From Mycobacterium colombiense CECT 3035 (lineage in GTDB: Bacteria; Actinomycetota; Actinomycetes; Mycobacteriales; Mycobacteriaceae): a DNA stretch of 64,000 bases. The stretch's first letter is position 1, and every line of letters starts with the position of its first letter. Both the position numbers and the translations under genes were made by a program. The stretch covers positions 1,922,001 to 1,986,000 of the forward strand of contig NZ_CP020821.1 in NCBI RefSeq assembly GCF_002105755.1, read 5' to 3'. This document shows, in pieces, positions 53,662-61,692 of this stretch. The notes beneath the pieces were generated by a model. It was not told the origin of the DNA. It saw only the letters and a program-made list of their open reading frames with translations, and made no database searches.

Positions 53662-54867
53662 CTAGGCCGCCGTCGGATACGGGGCCGGCTCGAAGTCGAA
53701 GACCCGGCGGGCATTACCCTGCAGCACTTTGTACTTGTCGAGGTCGGACCTGCCGTCGAGTGCCTTGTGGGCGGCCTGGAGGGAATGGGGCCAGAGGCTG
53801 TCGGTGTGCGGATAATCCGTCTCGATCATTACGTTGTCGATACCGATGGAGTCGAGATTCGCTGCGCCGAAGTCGTCTTCGATGAAACAGCCGTACATGT
53901 GGTCGCGGAAGAGCTGGCGCGGCGATTCCGGGAAAATCGCGGGATCGGTGGGTACCGGGGTCAGGCGCATCGTGGCCGGGTCGACCGCCCAGTTGTTGGC
54001 GCGCAGGTATTGGTAGTCGGCGGCGACATGTTCCGCACGCTCGATGAGGTATGGAATCCAGCCGATGCCGCCCTCGGCCAGCACGATCTTCAGGTCGGGG
54101 TACTTCTGTAGCTTGCCCGAGAACAACCAATCGGTAGTCGAGTTGGCCAGGTTGAGGTTGATGTTCACGGCCTGAACCCCAAACGGTGCGTCGGGCGAGG
54201 TGGTGGGACTAACCGAGGAAGATCCGATGTGTGTGCACAGCGGCATCTTCGTCTCGTTCACCACCGCGAAGAAATCGTCCCATGCGCCCGAATGGATGGA
54301 CGGAAACCCTAGCGGGTGCAGGTTCTCCGAGAAGGCAATGGCTTTGGCGCCCTTGCCGGCGCACCGCAGTGTCTCCTCGACAGCCAATCCGGTATCCCAC
54401 AACGGAATGATGACCATCGGGATGTAGCGGCCCGGCGCCGCCGCGCACCACTCATCGATGACGAAGTCGTTGTAGGCCTGCACGCACTTGAGACCCAGAT
54501 CGCGGTCACCGAGGTGGGCGAACATCTGGCCACAGAACCGGGGAAAGAACGGAAAGTTCAGTCCCGCGATCACGTGGTCCTCGTCCATGTCAGCGATGCG
54601 GGCCACCGGGTCGAAGTATGCGCGCGGCATTTCGTCGTAATTGACCGGCAGCGGTGAGTACTCGGCCGGACGTTGGTGAGCCGCGACCAAGATGCCCATC
54701 ACCGACGCGCGCGCCTGGTCGTAGATCCACGTATCGACGCCGTCGATGCGTTCGACGCGTGGCACTCGATCGCGGTCGGCGGCCGAGGCGCGGTCGACCC
54801 ATAGGTTCGGTGGCTCGATGATGTGGTCATCGACGGAGATCATCCATTGAAGGTCTTGCTTGTCCAC
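53662..54867 (-). CDS. Amidohydrolase-related TIM-barrel metal-dependent hydrolase
   Basis: The 401-residue protein is an amidohydrolase 2-family metal-dependent hydrolase or decarboxylase. The metal-binding pieces are VDDHIIEPPNLW (an H-x-x-E-like opening), a PLCTHIGSSS His motif, and NVMIETDYPHTDSLWPHS at the C-terminal metal end. Such proteins in actinobacterial catabolic clusters often hydrolyse or decarboxylate ring-derived acids. ATG 54867 is the first gene of the minus-strand operon and is preceded by the promoter overlapping the 20-bp element at 54992. Confidence 0.88.
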   Translation of the reverse strand: MDKQDLQWMISVDDHIIEPPNLWVDRASAADRDRVPRVERIDGVDTWIYDQARASVMGILVAAHQRPAEYSPLPVNYDEMPRAYFDPVARIADMDEDHVIAGLNFPFFPRFCGQMFAHLGDRDLGLKCVQAYNDFVIDEWCAAAPGRYIPMVIIPLWDTGLAVEETLRCAGKGAKAIAFSENLHPLGFPSIHSGAWDDFFAVVNETKMPLCTHIGSSSVSPTTSPDAPFGVQAVNINLNLANSTTDWLFSGKLQKYPDLKIVLAEGGIGWIPYLIERAEHVAADYQYLRANNWAVDPATMRLTPVPTDPAIFPESPRQLFRDHMYGCFIEDDFGAANLDSIGIDNVMIETDYPHTDSLWPHSLQAAHKALDGRSDLDKYKVLQGNARRVFDFEPAPYPTAA

Positions 54868-54966
54868 GGGATCCTCCCTGATTTCACCGAACCGGTTAAG
54901 CGGGCGCGGAGCGCGAGCAATGGGGCGGCTTCACGCAAGACGGATGCCGAACTACCGGCTGACCTG

Positions 54967-54996
54967 ATGCTAAGAGCGGCGCGGGCGCACTGTCAA
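54967..54996 (-). promoter_or_regulatory. Promoter of the amidohydrolase-ALDH-CoA-transferase operon
   Basis: On the minus strand, TTGACA (54991-54996) and TAGCAT (54967-54972) are separated by 18 bp, a good sigma-A-type pair, ending about 100 bp before the ATG at 54867. The -35 box forms the end of the shared 20-bp element (54992-55011). Seen directly: hexamers and spacing. Inferred: promoter activity. Confidence 0.65.
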
Positions 54997-55011
54997 GTAG
55001 CACTCGATAAC
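54992..55011 (+). promoter_or_regulatory. Shared 20-bp element, copy A
   Basis: GTCAAGTAGCACTCGATAAC matches the consensus GTCAAGTNNCNCTCGATAAC found at two other promoters of the region. TCAAGT-N3-ACTCGA is a near-palindrome (5 of 6 positions), as expected for a dimeric repressor. It overlaps the -35 box of the amidohydrolase operon promoter. Confidence 0.75.
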
Positions 55012-55081
55012 TTGGCGCGTCCTGTGCCGGGTCTGTTATTCCGCTGGCTGACAGCCGATGTCGACGATGGCCCGCCATCGC

Positions 55082-56308
55082 TCACTGGGCGACACGGGCA
55101 CCTGACGTGAACACGACGGGCAGGGCGCGGTAGCCCCGGGTGACCGAGTTCCCGTGAAAATCAACTTTTGCCCCAGGGGGGATGGCGTAGTCGGGTATCC
55201 GCTTCAGGGTCTGTTCGACGCCCACCCGGAATTCGAGTCGGGCGAGGTTGGACCCCAGGCAGCGATGGACGCCGGCTCCGAATCCGAGGTGGCGATTTGT
55301 CTGTCGATCGAGAATGCACTTGTTCGGCTCGTCGAACTCGCGCGCATCGCGGTTGGCCGCCGCATAGTTCACGACGACCGTCTCACCGGGACAGAACTTC
55401 TGCCCGCTCAGTTCAACCTCTTCAGCGACTGATCGATGGAGTCCGTGGACCGAACCGGCGAACCGGACGAATTCCTCTATCGCCGTGGGCATCAACTCCG
55501 CGTCGTGTACCAGGCGGTCGCGCTCCGAAGCATGGGTACCCAGATAAAATAATGCGAACGACATTGCACTAGAGGTTGTTTCGAGCCCCGCTTGCACCAG
55601 CAGCATCACATTCGCGACAACGTCGTCGAAGCTCAATTTCTCACCGTCTATCTCGGCTGCGAGCAAGACATCGATCAGGTCATCGCGAGGCGGCTCACTA
55701 CGACGTTTGTCGATCTCCTCGCGTACCCGTACGTAAAGGTTCGTCATCGACGCGTTTCGGACCTCTTCGCTTTCACCATTGATCGCGAGGTCGGCTGTCT
55801 CGATGTAGAGCGGCACGTCCTCAACGGGCATGCCGAGTAGATACCGAAAGAACACGATCCCAGGTTGCTGCCAGGCGACGTCGGCAAGATCGCCGCGGCC
55901 CAACTCGATGAAATTGTCGATCAACCCGTCGGTGACCGCACACACCTGGGGCTCCAGCTCCTTCATCCGACCCGGAGAGAAGTACGGGTTGAGAACTTTA
56001 CGAAGCTGCTGCTGCCGTGGAGGATCCAAGGTGATCACGATGTCGCCAAACGACATCGGGGAACCTTCCATCCCAAGGGGCTTGCTGGAGAACCTGCGCC
56101 AGTCACGCAAGATCTCGTAACAATCGTCGTAGCGGGTGGCGACCCACGCGCCCCCCGGCGTAGCGCCCAGGAAGGGGACATCCTGGTGGCTGAACGGCCC
56201 GCTCTCCCGCATCACTGCGTAGACCTCGTAGAGGAATTCTTGGTCGTTGAAATCTTCGTGACGAAGATCGAGGTTCCGCGCGTGTTCCTCCGGTGATTTG
56301 CTCACCAT
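55082..56308 (-). CDS. Cytochrome P450 (second of two)
   Basis: The 408-residue P450 has K-helix E-x-x-R in the EEFVRFAG region, I-helix motif QAGLETTSSA where Glu replaces the usual Asp before Thr, and heme loop LGFGAGVHRCLGSNLARLE with C350. It is a class I bacterial P450 needing ferredoxin. The altered I-helix acid is seen in other active P450s and is not proof of inactivity. ATG 56308 is preceded by AAAGGA at proper spacing. It is divergent from the TetR gene at 56685; the promoter overlaps element copy B. Confidence 0.95.
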   Translation of the reverse strand: MVSKSPEEHARNLDLRHEDFNDQEFLYEVYAVMRESGPFSHQDVPFLGATPGGAWVATRYDDCYEILRDWRRFSSKPLGMEGSPMSFGDIVITLDPPRQQQLRKVLNPYFSPGRMKELEPQVCAVTDGLIDNFIELGRGDLADVAWQQPGIVFFRYLLGMPVEDVPLYIETADLAINGESEEVRNASMTNLYVRVREEIDKRRSEPPRDDLIDVLLAAEIDGEKLSFDDVVANVMLLVQAGLETTSSAMSFALFYLGTHASERDRLVHDAELMPTAIEEFVRFAGSVHGLHRSVAEEVELSGQKFCPGETVVVNYAAANRDAREFDEPNKCILDRQTNRHLGFGAGVHRCLGSNLARLEFRVGVEQTLKRIPDYAIPPGAKVDFHGNSVTRGYRALPVVFTSGARVAQ

Positions 56309-56501
56309 GGGTAGTCCTTTCCGCCCCCGGATGCGGGCATGCCGACCTCGGGACAATGCCGACGCCAGCGGTCAACCTCGACAGACGGCCCCCAACGAGG
56401 GGGCGTCCACATTCCAGTTACACCGCAAGTGCGCCACCGTCCATGTGCCATCTGCGCCGGCCCTCGCGTTTCTAGCACACGCAGAAATTCGCTTTGGCAG
56501 C

Positions 56502-56530
56502 ACAGTAAATCGTCGAATACGTGGAGTCAA
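56502..56530 (-). promoter_or_regulatory. Promoter of the second P450
   Basis: On the minus strand TTGACT (56525-56530) and TACTGT (56502-56507) are 17 bp apart, giving a TTGAC(A/T)/TANNNT pair like the other two promoters in this region. The start at 56308 is about 190 bp downstream. The -35 box overlaps the shared element. Confidence 0.6.
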
Positions 56531-56545
56531 GTCGCACTCGATAAC
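56526..56545 (+). promoter_or_regulatory. Shared 20-bp element, copy B
   Basis: GTCAAGTCGCACTCGATAAC is the second copy, identical to A except at one of the two variable positions (A to C). It lies between the divergent P450 and TetR genes, the usual place for a TetR operator. Confidence 0.75.
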
Positions 56546-56578
56546 TGCCTGCGCCCACCTATGACCCGCACGCCGCCG

Positions 56579-56598
56579 TACGTGTGAACAAACACGTA
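56579..56598. promoter_or_regulatory. 20-bp palindrome upstream of the TetR gene
   Basis: TACGTGTGAACAAACACGTA has perfect 7-bp arms around GAACAA, 87 bp before the TetR ATG. TetR proteins often bind such dyads to control their own gene. It differs from the shared element, so two recognition sites, or two regulators, may act here. Confidence 0.55.
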
Positions 56599-56684
56599 TG
56601 CGGCCGAAGACGGCTGGGAGGCGCGTGGGGCGGCACGCAAGCGAGCTTTCCCTCAGCCGACGGGTGCTCGCTACAGTATGTGTG

Positions 56685-57374
56685 ATGACCACAGGTGCGC
56701 GGCGGCGAGTTCGCGACAAGGACGGCAAACAACGAGCCCTCCTTGAAGCGGCTGCTGAGGTCTTTGCCGAAGCGGGATACGCGGCCGCGGCGACGAAGGA
56801 GATCGCCCGTCGCGCCGACTGCTCTGAGGCCATGCTGTTCCACTACTTCGGGGACAAGCGAGGCATCTTCGAGCAGGTTGTTTCTCGACAGATCGCGGAC
56901 CTCGTCAGTGAGGCCGAAGAGCGGGTCGTGACGGCCCTGCCTGCGCGCGTCGAGGACTATATCGAGCAGCTTTTCTTTGCGAGACTCAGGATCGATGACC
57001 GGGACAGCGGTGTTCCCGGCTGGGACATTTCCGGTCGGGCGTTATCAGATCCGGACTTCTCGCTGCGCGTGCTGCAACCCAATCACGCGCGCCGTTCGGC
57101 CGTTATTGCCGAAGGCGTTCGCCACTACCAAGCCGCGGGGCAGATCAGGGCCGAGGTCGACGCCGACCTGTTCGCCGAACTGCTGGCTAATTTCATCATC
57201 TTCACAACGAGCCTCGGACCCCGCTGGTTTGGTACGGGCGAGTCAGACATCCGCGCGCAGATCGAACTTGGTTCGCAGATCCTCGCCAAAGGCGTAAGCA
57301 CATCGATTACGAAGCCTCCCGCCAAGCGACGCGGACGGGTTCAACGGGCCCCTAAGGTGCGGGCGGCCGAGTAA
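56685..57374 (+). CDS. TetR-family transcriptional regulator of the catabolic region
   Basis: The 229-residue regulator has a TetR N-domain (KQRALLEAAAEVFAEAGYAA, ATKEIARRADCSEAMLFHYF, GDKRGIF). A helical ligand-binding domain follows, and the C-terminus is basic (KPPAKRRGRVQRAPKVRA). ATG 56685 is chosen; the frame extends upstream without a conserved start. It lies between units carrying the shared element (copies B and C) and is divergent from the P450, so it is the prime candidate to bind that element. The inducer would be a pathway intermediate, unknown. Confidence 0.9.
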   Translation: MTTGARRRVRDKDGKQRALLEAAAEVFAEAGYAAAATKEIARRADCSEAMLFHYFGDKRGIFEQVVSRQIADLVSEAEERVVTALPARVEDYIEQLFFARLRIDDRDSGVPGWDISGRALSDPDFSLRVLQPNHARRSAVIAEGVRHYQAAGQIRAEVDADLFAELLANFIIFTTSLGPRWFGTGESDIRAQIELGSQILAKGVSTSITKPPAKRRGRVQRAPKVRAAE

Positions 57375-57404
57375 CGGCTCCAACGGAACTCAACCGCAGC
57401 CATT

Positions 57405-57424
57405 GTTATCGAGCGACACTTGAC
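57405..57424 (-). promoter_or_regulatory. Shared 20-bp element, copy C
   Basis: On the minus strand GTCAAGTGTCGCTCGATAAC reads as the third copy. On the plus strand it runs GTTATCGAGCGACACTTGAC and its end supplies most of the -35 box for the downstream operon. Invariant positions of the consensus are all kept. Confidence 0.75.
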
Positions 57425-57449
57425 ACTGTAGCTTTACCCTCGCTAGCGT
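57420..57449 (+). promoter_or_regulatory. Promoter of the double-domain CoA-transferase operon
   Basis: TTGACA (57420-57425) and TAGCGT (57444-57449) with an 18-bp spacer match the two other element-linked promoters. The operon start at 57561 is about 110 bp downstream. Confidence 0.65.
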
Positions 57450-57560
57450 CGTTGCCAGCCAGGCTATCGGCACGAGCGCGAGGACAGGAAGTGGCGTGTG
57501 TGCACTCATCGGCGCGAGTAACTCACTTCCGAAAACATTGACGCGGAAAGTCGCACGGCG

Positions 57561-59909
57561 ATGAACGCCCTGCGGGGGGTTCGCGTTGTCGAATGGGCCA
57601 CGGAAATCGCCGGCCCGTATTGCACCAAGTTGTTCGCCGACCTCGGAGCGGAGGTCATCAAGATAGAAGCCCCGGAAGGGGATCCCTTCCGGCACAGAAT
57701 ATCTGGTGATCGAAACGACGCCGACGCGCTGTTCAAATTCTTAAACGCCGGCAAGCGTTCCGTCGTCGGCACTGCGCTGCCCGACCTGGAGCCGCTCATC
57801 GCTTCCGCCGATGTGTTCGTCGAGTCCCTCGGCCCCGGGGCACTCGACCGCGAGGCCCTCCTCCGGCGTGCGCCACACCTGGTGATCGTGGCGTTGTCTC
57901 CGTACGGATTGACCGGACCGTACCGGGACCGGCCCTCAACGGAGTTCACGATCCAGGCCGAGAGCGGAACCCTCGCGCTGCGGGGCCGTCCGGACCAACC
58001 GCCCATTCAAGCGGGTGGTCGAGTCTTCGAATGGGTCATGGCCGGCTATGCAGCCGTCGGGGCGCTTGGTGCATTGCGTCGGGCTCAACTCGGCGGACCG
58101 GGTGAAATCGTCGACTGCTCATTGTTGGAGTCTTGTCATCTCAGCGCCAGCGGATTCGCCGACCTCTACCACGAGCTGGCCGGTCGTCCGCCCTTGCCGG
58201 TGCCGGCCCGACAGGTTGAGATCCCGTCCATCGAGCCGACCGCAGACGGATGGGTGGGCTTCAATACCAATACGCGTCAGCAATTCGAGTCGTTCCTGGC
58301 AATGATCGAGCGACAGGACCTGCTCGACGAGGACCCGGCCTGGGCGCTCGCCACGACCCGGTGGGATCGCCGGGAGAAGTGGAATCAGATTGTGCGGGAA
58401 TGGACTACGCGGCGTTCCACTGACGAGATCGTCGCGTTGGCCTCCGATCTGCGGATCCCCGTCTCACCCGTCAACGATGGCCAGACCGTGCTGGACCACC
58501 CCCAATTCGCCGCGCGCGGCGTGTGGGGCACGTATGCCGACGGCAGCTTCACCCACCCATTGGCGCCCTACCGGATCGATGGCCGGCGACCCGCGCCGAC
58601 AGCCGGCGCTCCCCCGCTCGGCGAAATAGCAAAAGTACCGGCCCACAGCAGGATTGGTGCCGTTGCCGACCGCGCACCGGGACTTCCGCTGAACGGCGTA
58701 CGAGTCCTCGACGCGACGGCATGGTGGGCGGGCCCCTCCTCCACGCACATTCTCGCCGCACTGGGCGCTGAGGTCATTCACCTGGAGTCGACGCGCCACC
58801 CCGACGGCGCGCGGATGGCGGCCGCGGCGTTCGCCGATCGGTCTCAGTGGTGGGAGCGGTCGGGGATGTATTTGGCCACTAACACCAATAAACGAGGGCT
58901 CACCCTCGACCTGTCCTCGGCCGAAGGACGGGAGTTGCTGTTCGGACTCGTCAAATGCTCCGACATTCTGGTCGAGAACTTCTCGCCACGCGTCTTCGAC
59001 AATTTTGCCATCACGTGGGAGGCCGTCAGTAAGCAGAACCCTCGAATCGTAATGGTTCGTATGCCCGCGTTCGGGCTCGACGGGCCATGGCGTAATAACG
59101 TGGGTTTCGCGCAAACGATGGAACAGATGACCGGAATGGCTTGGGTGACCGGCCACGAGCACGACCAGCCGCGAATCCCCCGCGGACCGTGTGACCCACT
59201 GGCAGGGATGCACTCCGCCTTCGCCACGCTCGCAGGACTCCGGCGACGCGACGAGACGGGCCGAGGGTCCCTCATCGAAGTATCGATGGTTGAGGCCGCG
59301 CTCAATGCGGCCGCCGAACAGGTTGTCGAATTTACCGCCTACGGGAACCTGATCTCGCGACTGGGAAATCGCAGCCGTGACGCCGCTCCGCAAGGGCTCT
59401 ACCCATGCGCGGGGACCGAGCGGTGGCTGGCGATTTCGGTCGCCACGGACGAACAGTGGCGCCGATTGAAGTCGGCTCTGCGTGAACCGGATTGGGCGAA
59501 CGACCCCGCGCTGGACACCCACGACGGGCGGGTCCGGGCACACGATGTGATCGACAAGCATCTCGAACAGTGGGCTAGCCAGCACGATTCCTCGGCCGCC
59601 GCCGAGTTGCTCGTCGAACATGGTGTCCCGGCTGCGGATTTGGCAGACGCCAGGGTCAGCTCGACGCACCCTCAGCTCGCCGCACGAGGCTTTTTCGAAA
59701 GCCTCGACCATCCCGTCGTGGGACGCCATCACGTGCCGACGATTCCCTTCAAGTACCGCAGCGTCGACAAGTGGTACCGGTCAACGGCGCCGACGTTGGG
59801 CCAGCACAACGCGAGCATCCTCGGCGAGCTGCTCGGCCTCGACGCCGCATCGATCACGGCGCTCACAGAAAGGGGCGTCATCGGGACCAGACCAGGCGGA
59901 TTGGATTAG
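57561..59909 (+). CDS. Double-domain CaiB/BaiF CoA-transferase
   Basis: The 782-residue protein contains two consecutive type III CoA-transferase domains: residues 1-355 (MNALRGVRVVEWATEIAGPY, FADLGAEVIKIEAPEGDPFR, LSPYGLTGPYRDRPSTEFTI) and 375-780 (LNGVRVLDATAWWAGPSSTH, LGAEVIHLESTRHPDGARM, RMPAFGLDGPWRNNVGFAQT). Fused forms of this kind occur in actinobacterial catabolic clusters, where the two halves can make the active domain-swapped dimer internally. It opens the operon under element C. The ferredoxin begins 5 bp downstream. It activates a carboxylic acid, unknown. Confidence 0.9.
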   Translation: MNALRGVRVVEWATEIAGPYCTKLFADLGAEVIKIEAPEGDPFRHRISGDRNDADALFKFLNAGKRSVVGTALPDLEPLIASADVFVESLGPGALDREALLRRAPHLVIVALSPYGLTGPYRDRPSTEFTIQAESGTLALRGRPDQPPIQAGGRVFEWVMAGYAAVGALGALRRAQLGGPGEIVDCSLLESCHLSASGFADLYHELAGRPPLPVPARQVEIPSIEPTADGWVGFNTNTRQQFESFLAMIERQDLLDEDPAWALATTRWDRREKWNQIVREWTTRRSTDEIVALASDLRIPVSPVNDGQTVLDHPQFAARGVWGTYADGSFTHPLAPYRIDGRRPAPTAGAPPLGEIAKVPAHSRIGAVADRAPGLPLNGVRVLDATAWWAGPSSTHILAALGAEVIHLESTRHPDGARMAAAAFADRSQWWERSGMYLATNTNKRGLTLDLSSAEGRELLFGLVKCSDILVENFSPRVFDNFAITWEAVSKQNPRIVMVRMPAFGLDGPWRNNVGFAQTMEQMTGMAWVTGHEHDQPRIPRGPCDPLAGMHSAFATLAGLRRRDETGRGSLIEVSMVEAALNAAAEQVVEFTAYGNLISRLGNRSRDAAPQGLYPCAGTERWLAISVATDEQWRRLKSALREPDWANDPALDTHDGRVRAHDVIDKHLEQWASQHDSSAAAELLVEHGVPAADLADARVSSTHPQLAARGFFESLDHPVVGRHHVPTIPFKYRSVDKWYRSTAPTLGQHNASILGELLGLDAASITALTERGVIGTRPGGLD

Positions 59910-59914
59910 ACAGC

Positions 59915-60112
59915 GTGAAACTTCATGTCGACAGGGAAATGTGCCAAGGCCACAGCCGTTGTCACGCAGCGTATCCCGAACTGTTCGACATCGACGACGA
60001 AGGGACCGCTTTCGTCACCGTGGAAAATATTCCTCCCGGATGGGAAGACCGGGCACACAACGCAATCGCGAACTGCCCCGAGCGTGCCATACATATCAAG
60101 GAGTCGCCATGA
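59915..60112 (+). CDS. 3Fe-4S ferredoxin (P450 electron donor)
   Basis: The 65-residue ferredoxin has CQGHSRC (C-x5-C), a loop in place of the fourth ligand's usual position, and a C-terminal NCPERAI motif, as in mycobacterial 3Fe-4S P450 redox partners. GTG 59915 is taken; it lies 5 bp after the CoA-transferase stop, and its own stop overlaps the dehydrogenase start (ATGA). By location and type it is the likely electron donor to the P450s of this region. Confidence 0.9.
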   Translation: MKLHVDREMCQGHSRCHAAYPELFDIDDEGTAFVTVENIPPGWEDRAHNAIANCPERAIHIKESP

Positions 60113-61224
60113 AGACCAAGGGAGCAGTTCTGTGGGGGCTGAACGAGAAGTGGTCGGTGGAAGAGATCGAACTCGATCCGCCGCAGGAAGGCGAGTTACT
60201 CGTCGAGTTCGCCGCCACGGGGCTATGCCATTCCGACCACCACATCCGCACCGGCGACATGTTCGGGGTGAGTTTTCCCTTGATAGGTGGACACGAAGGG
60301 GCGGGCATCGTGCAGGAGGTCGGCCCGGGAGTGCGCGACGTCGCCGTGGGAGACCACGTGGTCACCTCTTTCCTGCCGGCGTGCGGACGCTGCCGCTGGT
60401 GCGCCAGCGGGCATCAGAACCTCTGTGATTACGGGGCGACCATACTCGCGGGAGTCCAGGCCGACGGCACCTTCCGGCGCCGGGCCAGAGGGCAGGGCAT
60501 CGGCGCCCTCTCCGGCGTCGGGAGTTTCGCGCAGTGGGGCGTGTTGTCGGAAGCCTCAGTGGTCAAGGTCGACAACGATGTGCCGCTGTCGCGCGCATGT
60601 CTTCTCGGCTGCGGCGTAACCACCGGCTGGGGTTCGGCCGTCAATACCGCGAACGTCAGTCCCGGCGACGTGGTGCTCGTGGTTGGCTGCGGAGGGATCG
60701 GCAGCGGTGCCATTCAGGGCGCGCGGTTGGCGGGAGCGGAACACATCGTCGTGGTCGATATTGCGCCGAGCAAGCGCGACAAAGCGTTTCAGTTCGGAGC
60801 CACTCACTTTGCCACCTCGATCGAGGAAGCAACCGAATTGCTTGGCGAGATTACGCGCGGCGTCATGGCCGACTCGGCCATCCTCACGCCAGGCGTGCTC
60901 GAAGGCGCGATGATCAACGACGCGCTCAATGCGGTCCGGAAGGGCGGTGCCGTCGTGGCCACCGCCCTGGCTTCGATGTCCGACGTGACGCCGACGCTGC
61001 CGCTGACGTTGTTCACGTTGTTCCAAAAGCGCCTGCTGGGCAGCCTGTACGGCGAAGCAAACCCGCGGGCCGACATCCCTCGACTGATCAGCCTGTATCG
61101 AAGCGGCAAGCTGCTGCTCGACGAAACCGTCACCACCGAGTACAAGCTCGACGACATCAATGAGGCCTACGACGACATGCTCGCCGGGCGCAACATCCGT
61201 GGGGTGATCATCCACGACCACTGA
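60109..61224 (+). CDS. NDMA-dependent zinc alcohol dehydrogenase (second copy)
   Basis: The 371-residue medium-chain dehydrogenase resembles the one at 8670. Zinc sites are GLCHSDHH and GGHEGAGI, and structural zinc is CGRCRWCASGHQNLC. The dinucleotide motif is VGCGGIGSGAIQG. It should oxidise an alcohol made by a P450 to an aldehyde, which an ALDH would convert further. It is cotranslated with the ferredoxin through a 4-base overlap. Confidence 0.9.
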   Translation: MKTKGAVLWGLNEKWSVEEIELDPPQEGELLVEFAATGLCHSDHHIRTGDMFGVSFPLIGGHEGAGIVQEVGPGVRDVAVGDHVVTSFLPACGRCRWCASGHQNLCDYGATILAGVQADGTFRRRARGQGIGALSGVGSFAQWGVLSEASVVKVDNDVPLSRACLLGCGVTTGWGSAVNTANVSPGDVVLVVGCGGIGSGAIQGARLAGAEHIVVVDIAPSKRDKAFQFGATHFATSIEEATELLGEITRGVMADSAILTPGVLEGAMINDALNAVRKGGAVVATALASMSDVTPTLPLTLFTLFQKRLLGSLYGEANPRADIPRLISLYRSGKLLLDETVTTEYKLDDINEAYDDMLAGRNIRGVIIHDH

Positions 61225-61278
61225 GTCGGCGGGACACGGTCGAAGTTTAGTCACGCACTCTCCGAAAGGAATTCACTC

Positions 61279-61692
61279 ATGTCTTCACCAGTCGATGTAG
61301 TCCGCCACTTCTGCGCCTTGATGGAACAGCGCGACGCCGAAGCGTTGCGTCCCCTGCTCGCCGATGGGGCCGTTTATCAGAACGTGGGAATGCCCGCATT
61401 CAGCGGACCCGACGCCATCGTGGAGAACATGGCCGCCCAATTCGCGATGTTCCCGGACGCCTACGCCTTCGAAATCGTCAACCTCGCCAGCGACGGTTCC
61501 GTGGTGCTCACCGAACGCCTGGACTACATCCAGGCTCCGGACGGAAGCAAGCCGGCCATCCCGGTAATGGGGACCTTCGTCGTGGATGACGAAGGAAGGA
61601 TCACTCGCTGGACCGACTATTTCGACCTGAATCTGATCATGAAGCTGATGCAGGGCGAAGACATCAGCGCCCTGGTGCCAGCGACCGCATGA
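61279..61692 (+). CDS. Limonene-epoxide-hydrolase/SnoaL-like protein
   Basis: The 137-residue protein has an NTF2-like cone fold: DVVRHFCALMEQRDAEALRP, TERLDYIQAPDG, VMGTFVVDDEGRITRWTDYF with DLNLIMKLM. The R-x-x-D-Y-F-D ending is typical of the limonene-1,2-epoxide hydrolase-like group, which opens epoxides or isomerises polyketide rings. GAAAGGAATTC provides a ribosome-binding site for ATG 61279. It overlaps the next gene by four bases. The epoxide activity is inferred. Confidence 0.8.
   Translation: MSSPVDVVRHFCALMEQRDAEALRPLLADGAVYQNVGMPAFSGPDAIVENMAAQFAMFPDAYAFEIVNLASDGSVVLTERLDYIQAPDGSKPAIPVMGTFVVDDEGRITRWTDYFDLNLIMKLMQGEDISALVPATA

Noticed and set aside
53755..54111. Plus-strand frame within the amidohydrolase gene
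   Set aside because: It is a shadow frame without start signal or family character.
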